Shown: piece by piece, positions 8,375-16,371 of the stretch | Numbering within the stretch: position 1 is the first letter of the stretch | Layout of the letters: each line of letters starts with the position of its first letter | NCBI GenBank assembly: GCA_026646885.1 | Contig: JAPKHK010000001.1 | Span: 186,001-250,000, forward strand | Reading direction: 5' to 3' | DNA: 64,000 bases | Source of the DNA: Casimicrobiaceae bacterium | GTDB taxonomy: Bacteria; Pseudomonadota; Gammaproteobacteria; Burkholderiales; Casimicrobiaceae | The notes under the pieces: model-generated | Database searches by the model: none | What the model was told of the DNA's origin: nothing | The model's input: the letters and a program-made list of their open reading frames with translations, nothing else | Translations under genes and position numbers: made by a program

Positions 8375-8710
8375 CTACTTGATCTTGGAGAAGTACTCGG
8401 CGAGGGTCTTCAGTTCCTCGTCGGAGTATCCCTTGGTGTGCTGCTGCATGACCGTGCTCTTGATCTGTCCGCTCTTGAATGCCAGCAACTTGGCGCTGAG
8501 CGTTCCTGCGGGCTGCCCGGCCAGGGGCAAACCCACGCCGGTGGAGCGCCCCTCAAAGCCGTGGCAGGCGGCACAGCTCGCGGCCATGAGTTTCACTTCC
8601 AGCGGCGGCGCCTGCGCCGCGACAACGCCCGCACAAGCGGCGACCGTGGCGCCCATGAGGCTGCGGATCAGGATGCGCAAAATGCCAGGGTGAGCTTCTT
8701 GTTCATTCAT
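8375..8710 (-). CDS. fccA: Monoheme cytochrome c, flavocytochrome c sulfide dehydrogenase subunit
   Basis: 111 residues with an N-terminal hydrophobic export segment (about residues 15-32) and one heme site, CAACHG. It is small for FccA of the diheme type and fits the monoheme form found in many betaproteobacteria. It is transcribed first in the two-gene fccAB unit and takes electrons from FccB. The 188-bp region before queE is a shared divergent upstream region; I see no convincing paired promoter boxes in it for fccA. Confidence 0.86.
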   Translation of the reverse strand: MNEQEAHPGILRILIRSLMGATVAACAGVVAAQAPPLEVKLMAASCAACHGFEGRSTGVGLPLAGQPAGTLSAKLLAFKSGQIKSTVMQQHTKGYSDEELKTLAEYFSKIK

Positions 8711-8898
8711 GCGGCACTCCTATTTGCCCCGGCGGAAACGATCTTTTCCAGCGCATACTATGGGCAATATGACAATGTAATCATCGGCTAAGTGATCCGT
8801 CCATATCCCAGATGGCGTAGGCGACCGCTTTAACGGCCTCTCGCTCCGGGCGGGGAGGGGAGTAGAATGGCGCCCTCGCGCGCCGCGGATGCGCAGTC

Positions 8899-9534
8899 AT
8901 GAGCTATATCGTCAAGGAGATTTTCGCCACGCTGCAAGGAGAGGGCGCCCAGAGCGGTCGCGTGGCGGTCTTTTGCCGCTTCGCCGGGTGTAACCTCTGG
9001 TCCGGACGGGAAGAAGATCGGGGAGCGGCAGTTTGCGCCTTTTGCGATACCGATTTTGTCGGAAGCGACGGGCCGGGAGGCGGCAAATTCGCCGATGCCG
9101 CGACGCTTGCCGACGCGATCGCGCGCGCCTGGCCGGCGCCGGGGCAAGGCCCGGCGTTGGTGGTGCTGACGGGCGGCGAACCGTTGCTGCAGGTCGATGC
9201 GGCCTTGATCACTGCTTTGCATGCCCGCGCCTTCGAAGTCGCCGTGGAAACCAATGGCACGCTGCTTGCGCCGCCAGGCCTGGACTGGATTTGCGTAAGC
9301 CCCAAAGCGGGCACCGAGTTAGTCTTGCGCTCCGGGGACGAGATCAAGCTGGTGTATCCTCAGGCCGGGGCGAGCCCCGATGCGTTTGCGCAGCTTGCCT
9401 TCCGGCACTTCTTTCTGCAGCCGCTGGACGGACCCGCCCTCGAGGCCAACACGCGACTCACGGTCGGTTACTGCTTGGCGCATCCGCGCTGGCGCCTGTC
9501 GCTGCAGATTCACAAGCTACTTGGCATTCCCTGA
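8899..9534 (+). CDS. queE: 7-carboxy-7-deazaguanine synthase (radical SAM)
   Basis: 211 residues. QueE rearranges 6-carboxytetrahydropterin to 7-carboxy-7-deazaguanine in the queuosine pathway. The N-terminus has KEIFATLQGEGAQSGR (substrate site) and the expanded radical-SAM cysteine set CRFAGCNLW ... CAFCDTDF, followed by LTGGEPLLQ. queD starts 13 bp downstream, so the two consecutive pathway enzymes form one unit. A TAGAAT that could act as -10 lies at 8863-8868. Confidence 0.95.
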   Translation: MSYIVKEIFATLQGEGAQSGRVAVFCRFAGCNLWSGREEDRGAAVCAFCDTDFVGSDGPGGGKFADAATLADAIARAWPAPGQGPALVVLTGGEPLLQVDAALITALHARAFEVAVETNGTLLAPPGLDWICVSPKAGTELVLRSGDEIKLVYPQAGASPDAFAQLAFRHFFLQPLDGPALEANTRLTVGYCLAHPRWRLSLQIHKLLGIP

Positions 9535-9547
9535 TCCCGTTGCCCAT

Positions 9548-9994
9548 ATGCTCACGATCACCAAACGCCTCGAATTCGACGCCGGGCACCGCATTCCCGA
9601 TCATCGCAGCAAATGCCGCAGCTTGCACGGGCATCGCTACGTCCTGGAAATTACGCTGGAGGGTGCGCCGGTCCATGCCCCCGGCTGCTCGGATCACGGC
9701 ATGCTCATGGACTTCAGCGACGTGAAGGCGATCGCCATGGCCGAAGTGGTAGAGCCCTGGGATCACGCTTTTCTGGTTTACCGCGAGGACCGTGCCATCG
9801 TGGGGTTTCTCGCCAGCCTGCCTGGGCACAATACCGTGCTGCTCGACCGGGTGCCCACGGTGGAGAATCTCGCGCAAATCGCTTTCGAAACCCTCGCCCC
9901 GCAGTATCGCAGCCGCTATGGCAATGCTCTGCGCCTGGCGCGCCTGCGCCTGTACGAGACCCCCAGCGCGTGGGCTGAAGTGACCGCCGGCTAG
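9548..9994 (+). CDS. queD: 6-carboxytetrahydropterin synthase
   Basis: 148 residues, using the ATG at 9548 where the family start MLTITKRLEFDAGHRI lies. QueD makes 6-carboxy-5,6,7,8-tetrahydropterin from dihydroneopterin triphosphate. The zinc histidines are visible in DAGHR and CRSLHGHRY, with the catalytic Cys just before the second pair; DHGMLMDFSDVK and WDHAFLV follow. It is slightly longer than E. coli QueD. It supplies the substrate of QueE encoded immediately upstream. Confidence 0.94.
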   Translation: MLTITKRLEFDAGHRIPDHRSKCRSLHGHRYVLEITLEGAPVHAPGCSDHGMLMDFSDVKAIAMAEVVEPWDHAFLVYREDRAIVGFLASLPGHNTVLLDRVPTVENLAQIAFETLAPQYRSRYGNALRLARLRLYETPSAWAEVTAG

Positions 9995-10021
9995 TCCGCC
10001 TCTGGCCGCCGCGGGGCGTGC

Positions 10022-10049
10022 TTGCGCGCTGCAACATGGCGCGTATAAT
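10022..10049 (+). promoter_or_regulatory. Sigma-70 type promoter for the amino-acid decarboxylase
   Basis: TTGCGC at 10022-10027, a 16-bp spacer, and a perfect TATAAT at 10044-10049, 64 bp before the chosen start codon. Confidence 0.6.
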
Positions 10050-10112
10050 CCGCCCCTTCCCTGGCCGCCCCCAGCGGCGCCCGCCCCCTTCTCTTGCTTG
10101 CGAGGCCGCGGC

Positions 10113-12368
10113 ATGAAATTTCGCTTCCCCATATTCATCATCGACGAGGACTTCCGCTCCGAGAACACCAGCGGCTTGGGCATTCGCGCCCTTGCACAGG
10201 CGATCGAGGCGGAGGGCATGGAAGTGCTGGGGGTGACGAGCTATGGCGACCTGTCGCAGTTTGCCCAGCAGCAAAGTCGCGCCTCCGCCTTCATTCTGTC
10301 CGTTGACGATGAGGAGTTTGGCACCGGCTCCGCCGACGAGGTCGAAGTCGCGCTGCGCAGCCTGCGCGCATTCATATCCGAGATCCGTTTTCGCAATGCG
10401 GAAATCCCCATTTACCTCTATGGAGAGACGCGGACCTCGCGCCATATTCCCAATGATGTGCTGCGCGAACTGCATGGCTTCATCCACATGTTCGAGGACA
10501 CCCCCGAATTCGTGGCGCGGCACATCATCCGCGAAGCCAAGTCCTATCTCGACAGCCTGGCGCCGCCTTTTTTCCGTGCGCTGACGCATTACGCCGGCGA
10601 CGGCTCCTATTCGTGGCACTGCCCGGGTCACTCTGGCGGAGTCGCGTTTCTGAAAAGCCCGGTGGGGCAGATGTTTCACCAGTTCTTCGGCGAAAACATG
10701 TTGCGCGCGGATGTCTGCAACGCCGTGGAAGAACTTGGGCAACTCCTCGATCACACAGGCCCCGTGGCCGCCTCGGAGCGAAATGGTGCGCGCATTTTTA
10801 ATGCCGATCATTGCTTCTTCGTCACCAACGGCACCTCGACCTCGAACAAAATGGTCTGGCATGCCAACGTGGCGCCCAACGACATCGTGGTGGTGGACCG
10901 CAATTGCCACAAGTCGATTCTGCACGCCATCACCATGACCGGAGCGATTCCCGTCTTCCTCACCCCGAAGCGCAATCATTTGGGGATCATCGGGCCCATA
11001 CCGCTGGAGGAATTTCGCCCCGAGAACATCGAGAAGAAGATCGCCGCCAACCCGTTTGCGCGTGAGGCGAAGAATCACAAACCACGCATTCTGACCATTA
11101 CCCAGAGCACTTACGACGGCGTGGTTTACAACGTCGAGATGCTCAAAGAGACTTTGAACGGAAGCATCGAGACCTTACATTTCGACGAGGCCTGGCTACC
11201 GCACGCGACCTTTCACGAGTTCTACAAGGACATGCACGCCATCGGCAAGGACCGGCCGCGGCCAAAGGATTCGCTGATCTTTGCCACGCACTCGGTACAC
11301 AAGCTGCTGGCGGGTTTATCGCAGGCTTCGCAGATTCTGGTGCAGGAATCCGAGACCCGCAAACTCGATCGGCACCTCTTCAACGAGGCTTACTTGATGC
11401 ACACCTCGACTTCGCCGCAATACGCCATCATCGCCTCCTGTGACGTCGCCGCGGCGATGATGGAGCCCCCCGGCGGCACGGCGTTGGTGGAAGAATCGAT
11501 CATGGAAGCGCTCGATTTTCGGCGTGCCATGCGCAAGGTGGACGAGGAGTGGGGCGCCGATTGGTGGTTCAAGGTCTGGGGACCCGACGTCCTGGCGGAA
11601 GAAGGAATCGGCTCGCGCGAAGACTGGATGTTGCGCGCCAAGGACAAGTGGCACGGCTTTGGCAATTTGGCCCCGGGCTTCAACATGCTGGATCCGATCA
11701 AGGCGACGGTGATCACCCCTGGTCTCGACGTCTCGGGCAAGTTCGCCAAGGCCGGCATTCCCGCCTCGATCGTTACCAAATACCTTGCCGAGCATGGCGT
11801 CATCGTGGAGAAGACGGGGCTCTATTCCTTCTTCATCATGTTCACCATCGGCATCACCAAGGGCCGCTGGAATACGTTGGTGGCGGCCTTGCAGCAGTTC
11901 AAGGACGATTACGACAAAAACCAGCCCTTGTGGCGGGTGCTGCCCGAGTTTTGCCAAAGCCATCCGCGCTATGAACGCGTCGGTCTACGCGATCTGTGCG
12001 ACCAAATTCACGACATGTACCGTGCCAACGACGTGGCACGGGTGACCACCGAGATGTACCTCTCCAACATCGAGCCGGCGATGAAACCGTCGGACGCCTT
12101 CGCCTGCATGGCGCATCGCGAGATCGACCGGGTGGAAATCGATCAGTTGGAAGGGCGCATTACCAGCGTGCTGCTGACCCCTTATCCTCCGGGCATACCG
12201 CTGCTGATCCCGGGCGAGCGCTTCAATAAGCTGATCGTCGAGTATTTGCGCTTCGCGCGCAGCTTCAACGAACGCTTCCCCGGGTTCGAGACCGATATTC
12301 ACGGTCTAGTCGAAGAGGACGGGCCGGAAGGCGTCAAGTATTACGTCGACTGCGTGAAGCAGCGCTAG
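10113..12368 (+). CDS. Arginine/lysine/ornithine decarboxylase (PLP fold type I)
   Basis: 751 residues from the ATG at 10113; a TTG 15 bp upstream is possible but gives no conserved extension. Domains in order are an N-terminal response-regulator-like wing (about 1-125), the large PLP domain with WHCPGHSGG, FFVTNGTSTSNKMV, and the PLP lysine in THSVHKLLAGLSQ near residue 400, then the C-terminal domain. These are the marks of inducible or biosynthetic basic amino-acid decarboxylases (SpeA-like Adi, LdcC, SpeF). Which of the three substrates it uses cannot be read by eye. It stands alone and likely feeds polyamine synthesis or acid tolerance. Confidence 0.92.
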   Translation: MKFRFPIFIIDEDFRSENTSGLGIRALAQAIEAEGMEVLGVTSYGDLSQFAQQQSRASAFILSVDDEEFGTGSADEVEVALRSLRAFISEIRFRNAEIPIYLYGETRTSRHIPNDVLRELHGFIHMFEDTPEFVARHIIREAKSYLDSLAPPFFRALTHYAGDGSYSWHCPGHSGGVAFLKSPVGQMFHQFFGENMLRADVCNAVEELGQLLDHTGPVAASERNGARIFNADHCFFVTNGTSTSNKMVWHANVAPNDIVVVDRNCHKSILHAITMTGAIPVFLTPKRNHLGIIGPIPLEEFRPENIEKKIAANPFAREAKNHKPRILTITQSTYDGVVYNVEMLKETLNGSIETLHFDEAWLPHATFHEFYKDMHAIGKDRPRPKDSLIFATHSVHKLLAGLSQASQILVQESETRKLDRHLFNEAYLMHTSTSPQYAIIASCDVAAAMMEPPGGTALVEESIMEALDFRRAMRKVDEEWGADWWFKVWGPDVLAEEGIGSREDWMLRAKDKWHGFGNLAPGFNMLDPIKATVITPGLDVSGKFAKAGIPASIVTKYLAEHGVIVEKTGLYSFFIMFTIGITKGRWNTLVAALQQFKDDYDKNQPLWRVLPEFCQSHPRYERVGLRDLCDQIHDMYRANDVARVTTEMYLSNIEPAMKPSDAFACMAHREIDRVEIDQLEGRITSVLLTPYPPGIPLLIPGERFNKLIVEYLRFARSFNERFPGFETDIHGLVEEDGPEGVKYYVDCVKQR

Positions 12369-12387
12369 GAGGGCGTGCATCGCTGTG

Positions 12388-12406
12388 CCGCGAGCATTGC
12401 TCGCGG
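12388..12406 (+). terminator. Hairpin after the decarboxylase gene
   Basis: A perfect 7-bp stem CCGCGAG/CTCGCGG with a CATTG loop lies 20 bp after the stop codon. There is no T-run after it, so it may be a Rho-dependent or RNA-stabilising hairpin rather than an intrinsic terminator. The rest of 12407-12589 shows no supportable gene. Confidence 0.4.
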
Positions 12407-12589
12407 GCTTGGTCGGCATCGCTCGTGCCTAGCGCCGCGCGCCGCCGCGGTTGAGGTCGGCGAAGCCAATCTGGGGCTGCTTCCGCCACCAGGCCGTCCA
12501 GCGATCTGCGGCGCCCCCGAGATGGAGTCGGATACGCCCTTGCCAACCTTCATTTCCGGGTTTTCGCGGGGAAGCGAGCCCGCCCGGAG

Positions 12590-12595
12590 TATAAT
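12590..12595 (+). promoter_or_regulatory. -10 box upstream of aroG
   Basis: A perfect TATAAT sits 42 bp before the aroG start. I see no good -35 at 16-18 bp, so activation by a regulator is possible. Confidence 0.45.
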
Positions 12596-12637
12596 GTGCC
12601 GTCCGATACGCCTTTGCTGTTCCCCTGAGTCAATCCC

Positions 12638-13720
12638 ATGAACGATCCCCGTCTCGACAACCTAAATGTCACGCTCGAACAGCCCATTCTCACGCCAGAT
12701 GAGCTGAAGGAACTCTACCCCATGAGCGAGTCCGCCAGCGAGACGGTGATTGGCGCGCGCGAGACCATCCGGGCCATATTCGACCGGCGCGACCCGCGCT
12801 TGATCGTCGTGGTAGGTCCCTGCTCCATTCACGACCCGGATGCGGCCTTGGAGTATGCCCGGCGCCTGAAGGAACTCGCCGCAGCAGTGCAAGACACCAT
12901 CTATGTCGTGATGCGTGTCTACTTCGAGAAGCCCCGCAGCACCACCGGCTGGAAGGGCCTCATCAACGACCCTTACCTTGACGACAGTTTTTGCATCGAG
13001 GACGGTCTCAAGAAGGCGCGCGACCTCCTGCTCACGATCAACGGCATGGGCCTGCCTTGCGGTACCGAGGCGCTCGATCCGATTACGCCGCAATACCTCT
13101 CCGATCTGGTGAGTTGGGCGGCCATCGGCGCGCGCACCACCGAGTCGCAGACCCACCGCGAGCTTGCCAGCGGCCTGTCCATGCCGGTGGGCATCAAGAA
13201 TGGTACCGACGGCAGCCTCACCGTCGCCATCAATGCGCTGGTCGCAATTTCGACGCCGCACAGCTTCCTGGGTATCGACGAGCAAGGCCGTTGCGCGGTC
13301 ATCAATACCCGGGGCAACCGCTTTGGGCACGTGGTGCTGCGTGGCGGTGCCAAGCCCAACTATGACACCGTTTCGGTGGCGCTGTGCGAGCGGGCTTTGG
13401 CCGAGCGCGGTTTGCCGCAGAACATCATGATCGACTGCAGCCACGGGAATTCCAACAAGGACCCGAGCCTTCAGCCGCTGGTGCTCACCGACTGCGTCCA
13501 CCAGATCATCGATGGTAACCGCTCGATCATGGGCGTGATGATCGAAAGCAATCTCGAGGCCGGCAACCAGCCCATTCAGAAAGATCTGGCGAAGTTGAGG
13601 TACGGCGTGTCGGTGACCGACGCCTGCATCGATTGGAAAACCACTGAAGGCATTCTCGACGCCGCGGCGCAAAAACTCCGCGAGCCTCTGCGTGCCCGGG
13701 CGGCCTCGGCGAGCGATTAG
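12638..13720 (+). CDS. aroG: 3-deoxy-D-arabino-heptulosonate 7-phosphate (DAHP) synthase, class I
   Basis: 360 residues. It condenses phosphoenolpyruvate with erythrose 4-phosphate, the first step of aromatic amino-acid synthesis. Visible motifs are VVVGPCSIHD, MRVYFEKPRSTTGWKGLIND, GIKNGTDGS, ARTTESQTHRELASGLS and DCSHGNSNK, with the metal-binding Cys, His, Glu and Asp in their usual places. Length and motifs match the AroG/AroF/AroH family; which feedback type it is cannot be told by eye. It is monocistronic and converges on the isochorismatase-Nudix gene. Confidence 0.95.
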   Translation: MNDPRLDNLNVTLEQPILTPDELKELYPMSESASETVIGARETIRAIFDRRDPRLIVVVGPCSIHDPDAALEYARRLKELAAAVQDTIYVVMRVYFEKPRSTTGWKGLINDPYLDDSFCIEDGLKKARDLLLTINGMGLPCGTEALDPITPQYLSDLVSWAAIGARTTESQTHRELASGLSMPVGIKNGTDGSLTVAINALVAISTPHSFLGIDEQGRCAVINTRGNRFGHVVLRGGAKPNYDTVSVALCERALAERGLPQNIMIDCSHGNSNKDPSLQPLVLTDCVHQIIDGNRSIMGVMIESNLEAGNQPIQKDLAKLRYGVSVTDACIDWKTTEGILDAAAQKLREPLRARAASASD

Positions 13721-13779
13721 CGACGCGGGTTGGAGCGGCTCCGGGCGGATGGGCCCGAGCCATCGGCGCTAGCGCGTCA

Positions 13780-14949
13780 TCAAGCCCGGCGCACGAATCG
13801 CAGCAGCGTCGCTGCGCCTTGGCCATCAACGGCGACCTCGGCCTCGAAGTGACCAACGCCGCCAAGTTGGTGCAGAACATCGAGCATTCGAAAGTCCGAG
13901 GGCACGATCGCGCCGGCGTCTGCAAGCGCGGCGATTTCGCGGTCATTGAACCAACGCACTTCGCCTTCGCGGCTGGCCGCCAGTGCTCCCGCGGGTGCGC
14001 GCAGAGCGCAAAGGTGAAGCAGAAAATGCGCCCCCTGGGCAGCGCCCTCGGCCGGACACAGACACTCGTCCAGGAGCGCCAGCATTCCGACGAATTCAGC
14101 CTCGAGACCGGTTTCTTCGCGGGCTTCGCGCAGTGCGGCTTCGGCCAGCGTTTCCCCGAACTCCCATTTCCCGCCAGGCAGTGACCATAGGCCGGCATAG
14201 GGCGGATGGTTGCGCTTGAGCAGCAGCTTGGCTTCGCCGTCCGGCGTAACGCGTTTGAGCAGAACCCCGACCACGGCCGCGGGATGCGCCTGTTGGCGCC
14301 ACCGGCGCGCCAACGGCAGGCGGGCCAGTTCGTCGCGGGGCGCCGGAAGCGCACTGGCTTCGGCCCCAGACCCAAGCTTCGCCAGGCGCATCAATACGAC
14401 TGCGGTCTCTAGCACGTTCGCATATTCACCCTGCAGTCGGCCGAGCGAAAGTGCGTGAATTGTGTGGGCATCGTGGAAGCGGCCTTCCAGGTCGGCCCGT
14501 CCAAAGGTGAAGCAGGCGTCGCTCACGACGACACAGTCGAAACCGAGATCGCTGGCCATTCTGGCCGTGGCTTCGACGGAATTGTCGGTAATCACGCCAG
14601 CAAGCACCAGTTCCCGGACACCGTGCCCTTGCAGCCAAGCCCCAAGGCCGGTACCAACAAAGGCGGCATGCGCCGATTTGGTGAAGATCGGCTCGTCCGG
14701 CAAGGGGCAAAATTCGGGCTTGAAAAGCGCGCCGGCCTTGTCCGGACGGTAGGTGGAGTCCGATTCGCGCGACAGGTGGCGCACATGCAACACCGGCCAG
14801 CCCAGTTGCCGCCACCTTGCCAGCAGCCGCGCCGCCTGGGTTTCCGCGCCCACTTGGTTACGCTGGCCCCAGGAGGGGTGGTCGATGGCCTGCTGCAAAT
14901 CGATCAAGAGCAAGGCGGGGCGGGACTGGCAGGGGGCGGAAGCAGGCAT
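13780..14949 (-). CDS. Isochorismatase-like / Nudix hydrolase fusion protein
   Basis: 389 residues with two complete domains. Residues 1-195 are a cysteine-hydrolase/isochorismatase fold with the acidic residue D17 (LLLID) and K91 (FTKSAHAAF). At the usual nucleophile position the sequence reads GVITDNSVEATARMA, so S124 replaces Cys. Residues 225-345 hold a perfect Nudix box G260-x5-E266-x7-REAREETGL. Nudix enzymes hydrolyse nucleoside diphosphate-X bonds. A fusion with a nicotinamidase-like domain suggests NAD or pyridine-nucleotide salvage or house-cleaning, but this is inference. It is divergent from the IPTL-tail genes. Confidence 0.85.
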   Translation of the reverse strand: MPASAPCQSRPALLLIDLQQAIDHPSWGQRNQVGAETQAARLLARWRQLGWPVLHVRHLSRESDSTYRPDKAGALFKPEFCPLPDEPIFTKSAHAAFVGTGLGAWLQGHGVRELVLAGVITDNSVEATARMASDLGFDCVVVSDACFTFGRADLEGRFHDAHTIHALSLGRLQGEYANVLETAVVLMRLAKLGSGAEASALPAPRDELARLPLARRWRQQAHPAAVVGVLLKRVTPDGEAKLLLKRNHPPYAGLWSLPGGKWEFGETLAEAALREAREETGLEAEFVGMLALLDECLCPAEGAAQGAHFLLHLCALRAPAGALAASREGEVRWFNDREIAALADAGAIVPSDFRMLDVLHQLGGVGHFEAEVAVDGQGAATLLRFVRRA

Positions 14950-15032
14950 GGAGGGAGCAGGGAGAGCGCGCTATCGGATCTTTTGATCGGCGGGAGATTC
15001 AACGGCGGCGCGGCTTGGGTAACAAAATGACA

Positions 15033-15061
15033 TTGACAAGGGCGCCAAATTGTCTCACATT
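15033..15061 (+). promoter_or_regulatory. Candidate promoter of the IPTL-tail/GMC cluster
   Basis: A perfect TTGACA at 15033-15038 is followed after 17 bp by CACATT at 15056-15061, a weak -10 hexamer. It lies 92 bp upstream of the first tail-protein gene and is the best match in 14950-15153, which otherwise contains nothing I can assign. Confidence 0.5.
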
Positions 15062-15153
15062 AACCAGGCTGGAGAGGAGTCGGACCGCGATTGTAGAAAA
15101 CACCTTGAACCGCGTCCGGTATCAGATTGCTGCGCATCTGGGGAGATGGGCGA

Positions 15154-15363
15154 ATGTTTCGGATGTCATCCGGGGGGATGAAAACCGCGCGCCAAGCCGC
15201 TATTGGCTTGGGCGCGCTGCAGTGGTTATTCACCATCGACGCGCTGGCGGCAGAAACGGCGCGCGTGGTTTCATTGCCGCGTCTGCACGAAGGCGGCTTG
15301 GCGGGCTTAGGGGCGGTGATTGCGGTTGCGGGCCTGATTGCCTGGTTGCGCCGCGGTCGCTGA
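15154..15363 (+). CDS. Miniature IPTL-CTERM-like tail protein 1
   Basis: 69 residues from the ATG at 15154 (GGAGA 9 bp upstream); an in-frame ATG at 15178 is an alternative start with poorer spacing. The protein is a signal-like hydrophobic segment ending in DALAAETA, about eight residues of spacer, then SLPRLHEGG, a Gly/Ala-rich transmembrane stretch and a terminal RRGR. This copies the layout of IPTL-CTERM sorting tails (short PTL-type motif, membrane helix, basic end), with LPRL as a degenerate motif. There is almost no mature region. It is the first of three similar genes with short gaps, upstream of a Tat-exported gamma subunit and a GMC dehydrogenase. Confidence 0.7.
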   Translation: MFRMSSGGMKTARQAAIGLGALQWLFTIDALAAETARVVSLPRLHEGGLAGLGAVIAVAGLIAWLRRGR

Positions 15364-15394
15364 CGATTAGGAGTCGTTTCTGAGGAGGATCGCG

Positions 15395-15580
15395 ATGCTG
15401 CGGTTGAGCCTTCGTTGGTTGGCGGTCGCCTGGGGTTGGTTGGGTGCTTGTGGTTTAGCGCTGGGCGGAGGAGCAGCCCCTTCCCTGGCTGTTCCCACGC
15501 TCGATGAAATGGGGCTGGCCGCGCTGGCTGTTGCGGTGGGCGGTGTTGGAGCGCTGGTGTTGCTACGCCGGCGCAAGTGA
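15395..15580 (+). CDS. Miniature IPTL-CTERM-like tail protein 2
   Basis: 61 residues with a strong AGGAGG ribosome site 8-9 bp before the ATG. Residues 1-32 form an export signal; residue 33 on reads VPTLDEMGLAALAVAV, a transmembrane stretch, then LLRRRK. The PTLDE motif plus helix plus basic cluster is the tripartite layout of IPTL-CTERM domains, normally handled by exosortase H. If the signal is cleaved near ALA, the mature product is about 30 residues, i.e. little more than a single-pass membrane peptide. Its closest relative in the window is protein 3 at 15616. Confidence 0.82.
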   Translation: MLRLSLRWLAVAWGWLGACGLALGGGAAPSLAVPTLDEMGLAALAVAVGGVGALVLLRRRK

Positions 15581-15615
15581 GGATGAACCACGATTCGAAT
15601 CAAGGAGAATGAAAC

Positions 15616-15801
15616 ATGACGAGGCAACGAAAGCGATGGGCGCTGGGTTGGGTTTTGTTGGCGGTGCTGACTCCTGCAGCGCATGCGGGAACGGTGGTGA
15701 TGCTCGCTTCCGTGCCGACACTCGATGAACTTGCCTTGATCGGCTTGGCGGCGGCGGTCGGCATTGCCGGGGTGGTGGCGTTGGTCCGTCGGCGCAAATA
15801 G
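15616..15801 (+). CDS. Miniature IPTL-CTERM-like tail protein 3
   Basis: 61 residues; AAGGAGA lies 7 bp before the ATG. The N-terminal half (MTRQRKRWALGWVLLAVLT to HAG) is a Sec signal, followed by TVVMLAS and then VPTLDELALIGLAAAVG, a hydrophobic stretch and VRRRK. The motif VPTLDE is shared with protein 2, and the two tails align over their whole length, which points to gene duplication. A terminator-like hairpin follows immediately, so the three tail proteins may be made in excess over the downstream oxidoreductase. Confidence 0.82.
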   Translation: MTRQRKRWALGWVLLAVLTPAAHAGTVVMLASVPTLDELALIGLAAAVGIAGVVALVRRRK

Positions 15802-15815
15802 GTTCAGGACAGGCG

Positions 15816-15860
15816 AAGCCGGCGTGGTTCGCGCAGCGGGCCTCGCCGGTTTTTGTTTTT
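15816..15860 (+). terminator. Intrinsic terminator or attenuator between tail genes and the GMC pair
   Basis: A GC-rich stem (AAGCCGGCG-GG pairing with CC-CGCCGGTTT, one internal mismatch) with a 13-nt loop is followed by TTTTTGTTTTT. It starts 15 bp after the stop of tail gene 3. The T-run ends 10 bp before the next start codon, so partial read-through would set a high ratio of tail proteins to dehydrogenase. Confidence 0.65.
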
Positions 15861-15870
15861 GGGAGACGGA

Positions 15871-16371
15871 ATGCTGGCGCGGCGCGATTTTCTGAGGTTG
15901 GGCCTGGGGCTGGGTCTCATCGGTGCCTCGGGATTGGCCTTGCGTGCACTGCTCTGGCCGCCCGCGCTCTCGGCTGCGGAGCGGCAAGACCTGCTGGCTC
16001 TGGGGGAGAGTATTTTGCCGACGGCGGGACTCGATGGCGGTGGTGTCGCTACCTTGGTTGGTCTGCTGGCGATGCAAGCCGATGCTGATCGGTCCCTGCG
16101 CCGCGTCATACGACGAGGCGTGCGTTGGCTGGACGACGAGGCGAAGACCAAGGCCGATAGCGGCTTCCGCTCTTTGCTTCCCCAAGAACGCCACGCGGTA
16201 CTTGAGCGCGCGGTGGCGTTTGCCCCGGATTCTGTGCCGCGCGTGCTCGTCGATCGCCTGCGCATCGAGTTCTTTCGCCTCTACTATGCCCGCACCGAAA
16301 CCATCGCGGCGCTCGGCCTGCCGCCGCCGCCCCAGCCCGCGGGCTACCTCGATTTTCAGCGCGCACCTTGA
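15871..16371 (+). CDS. Tat-exported gamma/subunit 3-type protein of a GMC dehydrogenase
   Basis: 166 residues from the ATG at 15871 with GGGAGA in front. The N-terminus MLARRDFLRLGLGLGL is a twin-arginine signal, and the mature part (ERQDLLALGESILPTAG and following helices) resembles gluconate 2-dehydrogenase subunit 3 and the gamma 'hitch-hiker' subunit of FAD glucose dehydrogenase. Those proteins escort the signal-less flavin subunit through the Tat system. The stop codon overlaps the start of the GMC gene (TGATG), so translation is coupled, as expected for an escort pair. Confidence 0.82.
   Translation: MLARRDFLRLGLGLGLIGASGLALRALLWPPALSAAERQDLLALGESILPTAGLDGGGVATLVGLLAMQADADRSLRRVIRRGVRWLDDEAKTKADSGFRSLLPQERHAVLERAVAFAPDSVPRVLVDRLRIEFFRLYYARTETIAALGLPPPPQPAGYLDFQRAP

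Noticed and set aside
12375..12641. Small plus-strand frame between the decarboxylase and aroG
   Set aside because: Low-complexity Arg/Pro/Ala translation, overlaps the aroG start and promoter, no ribosome site.
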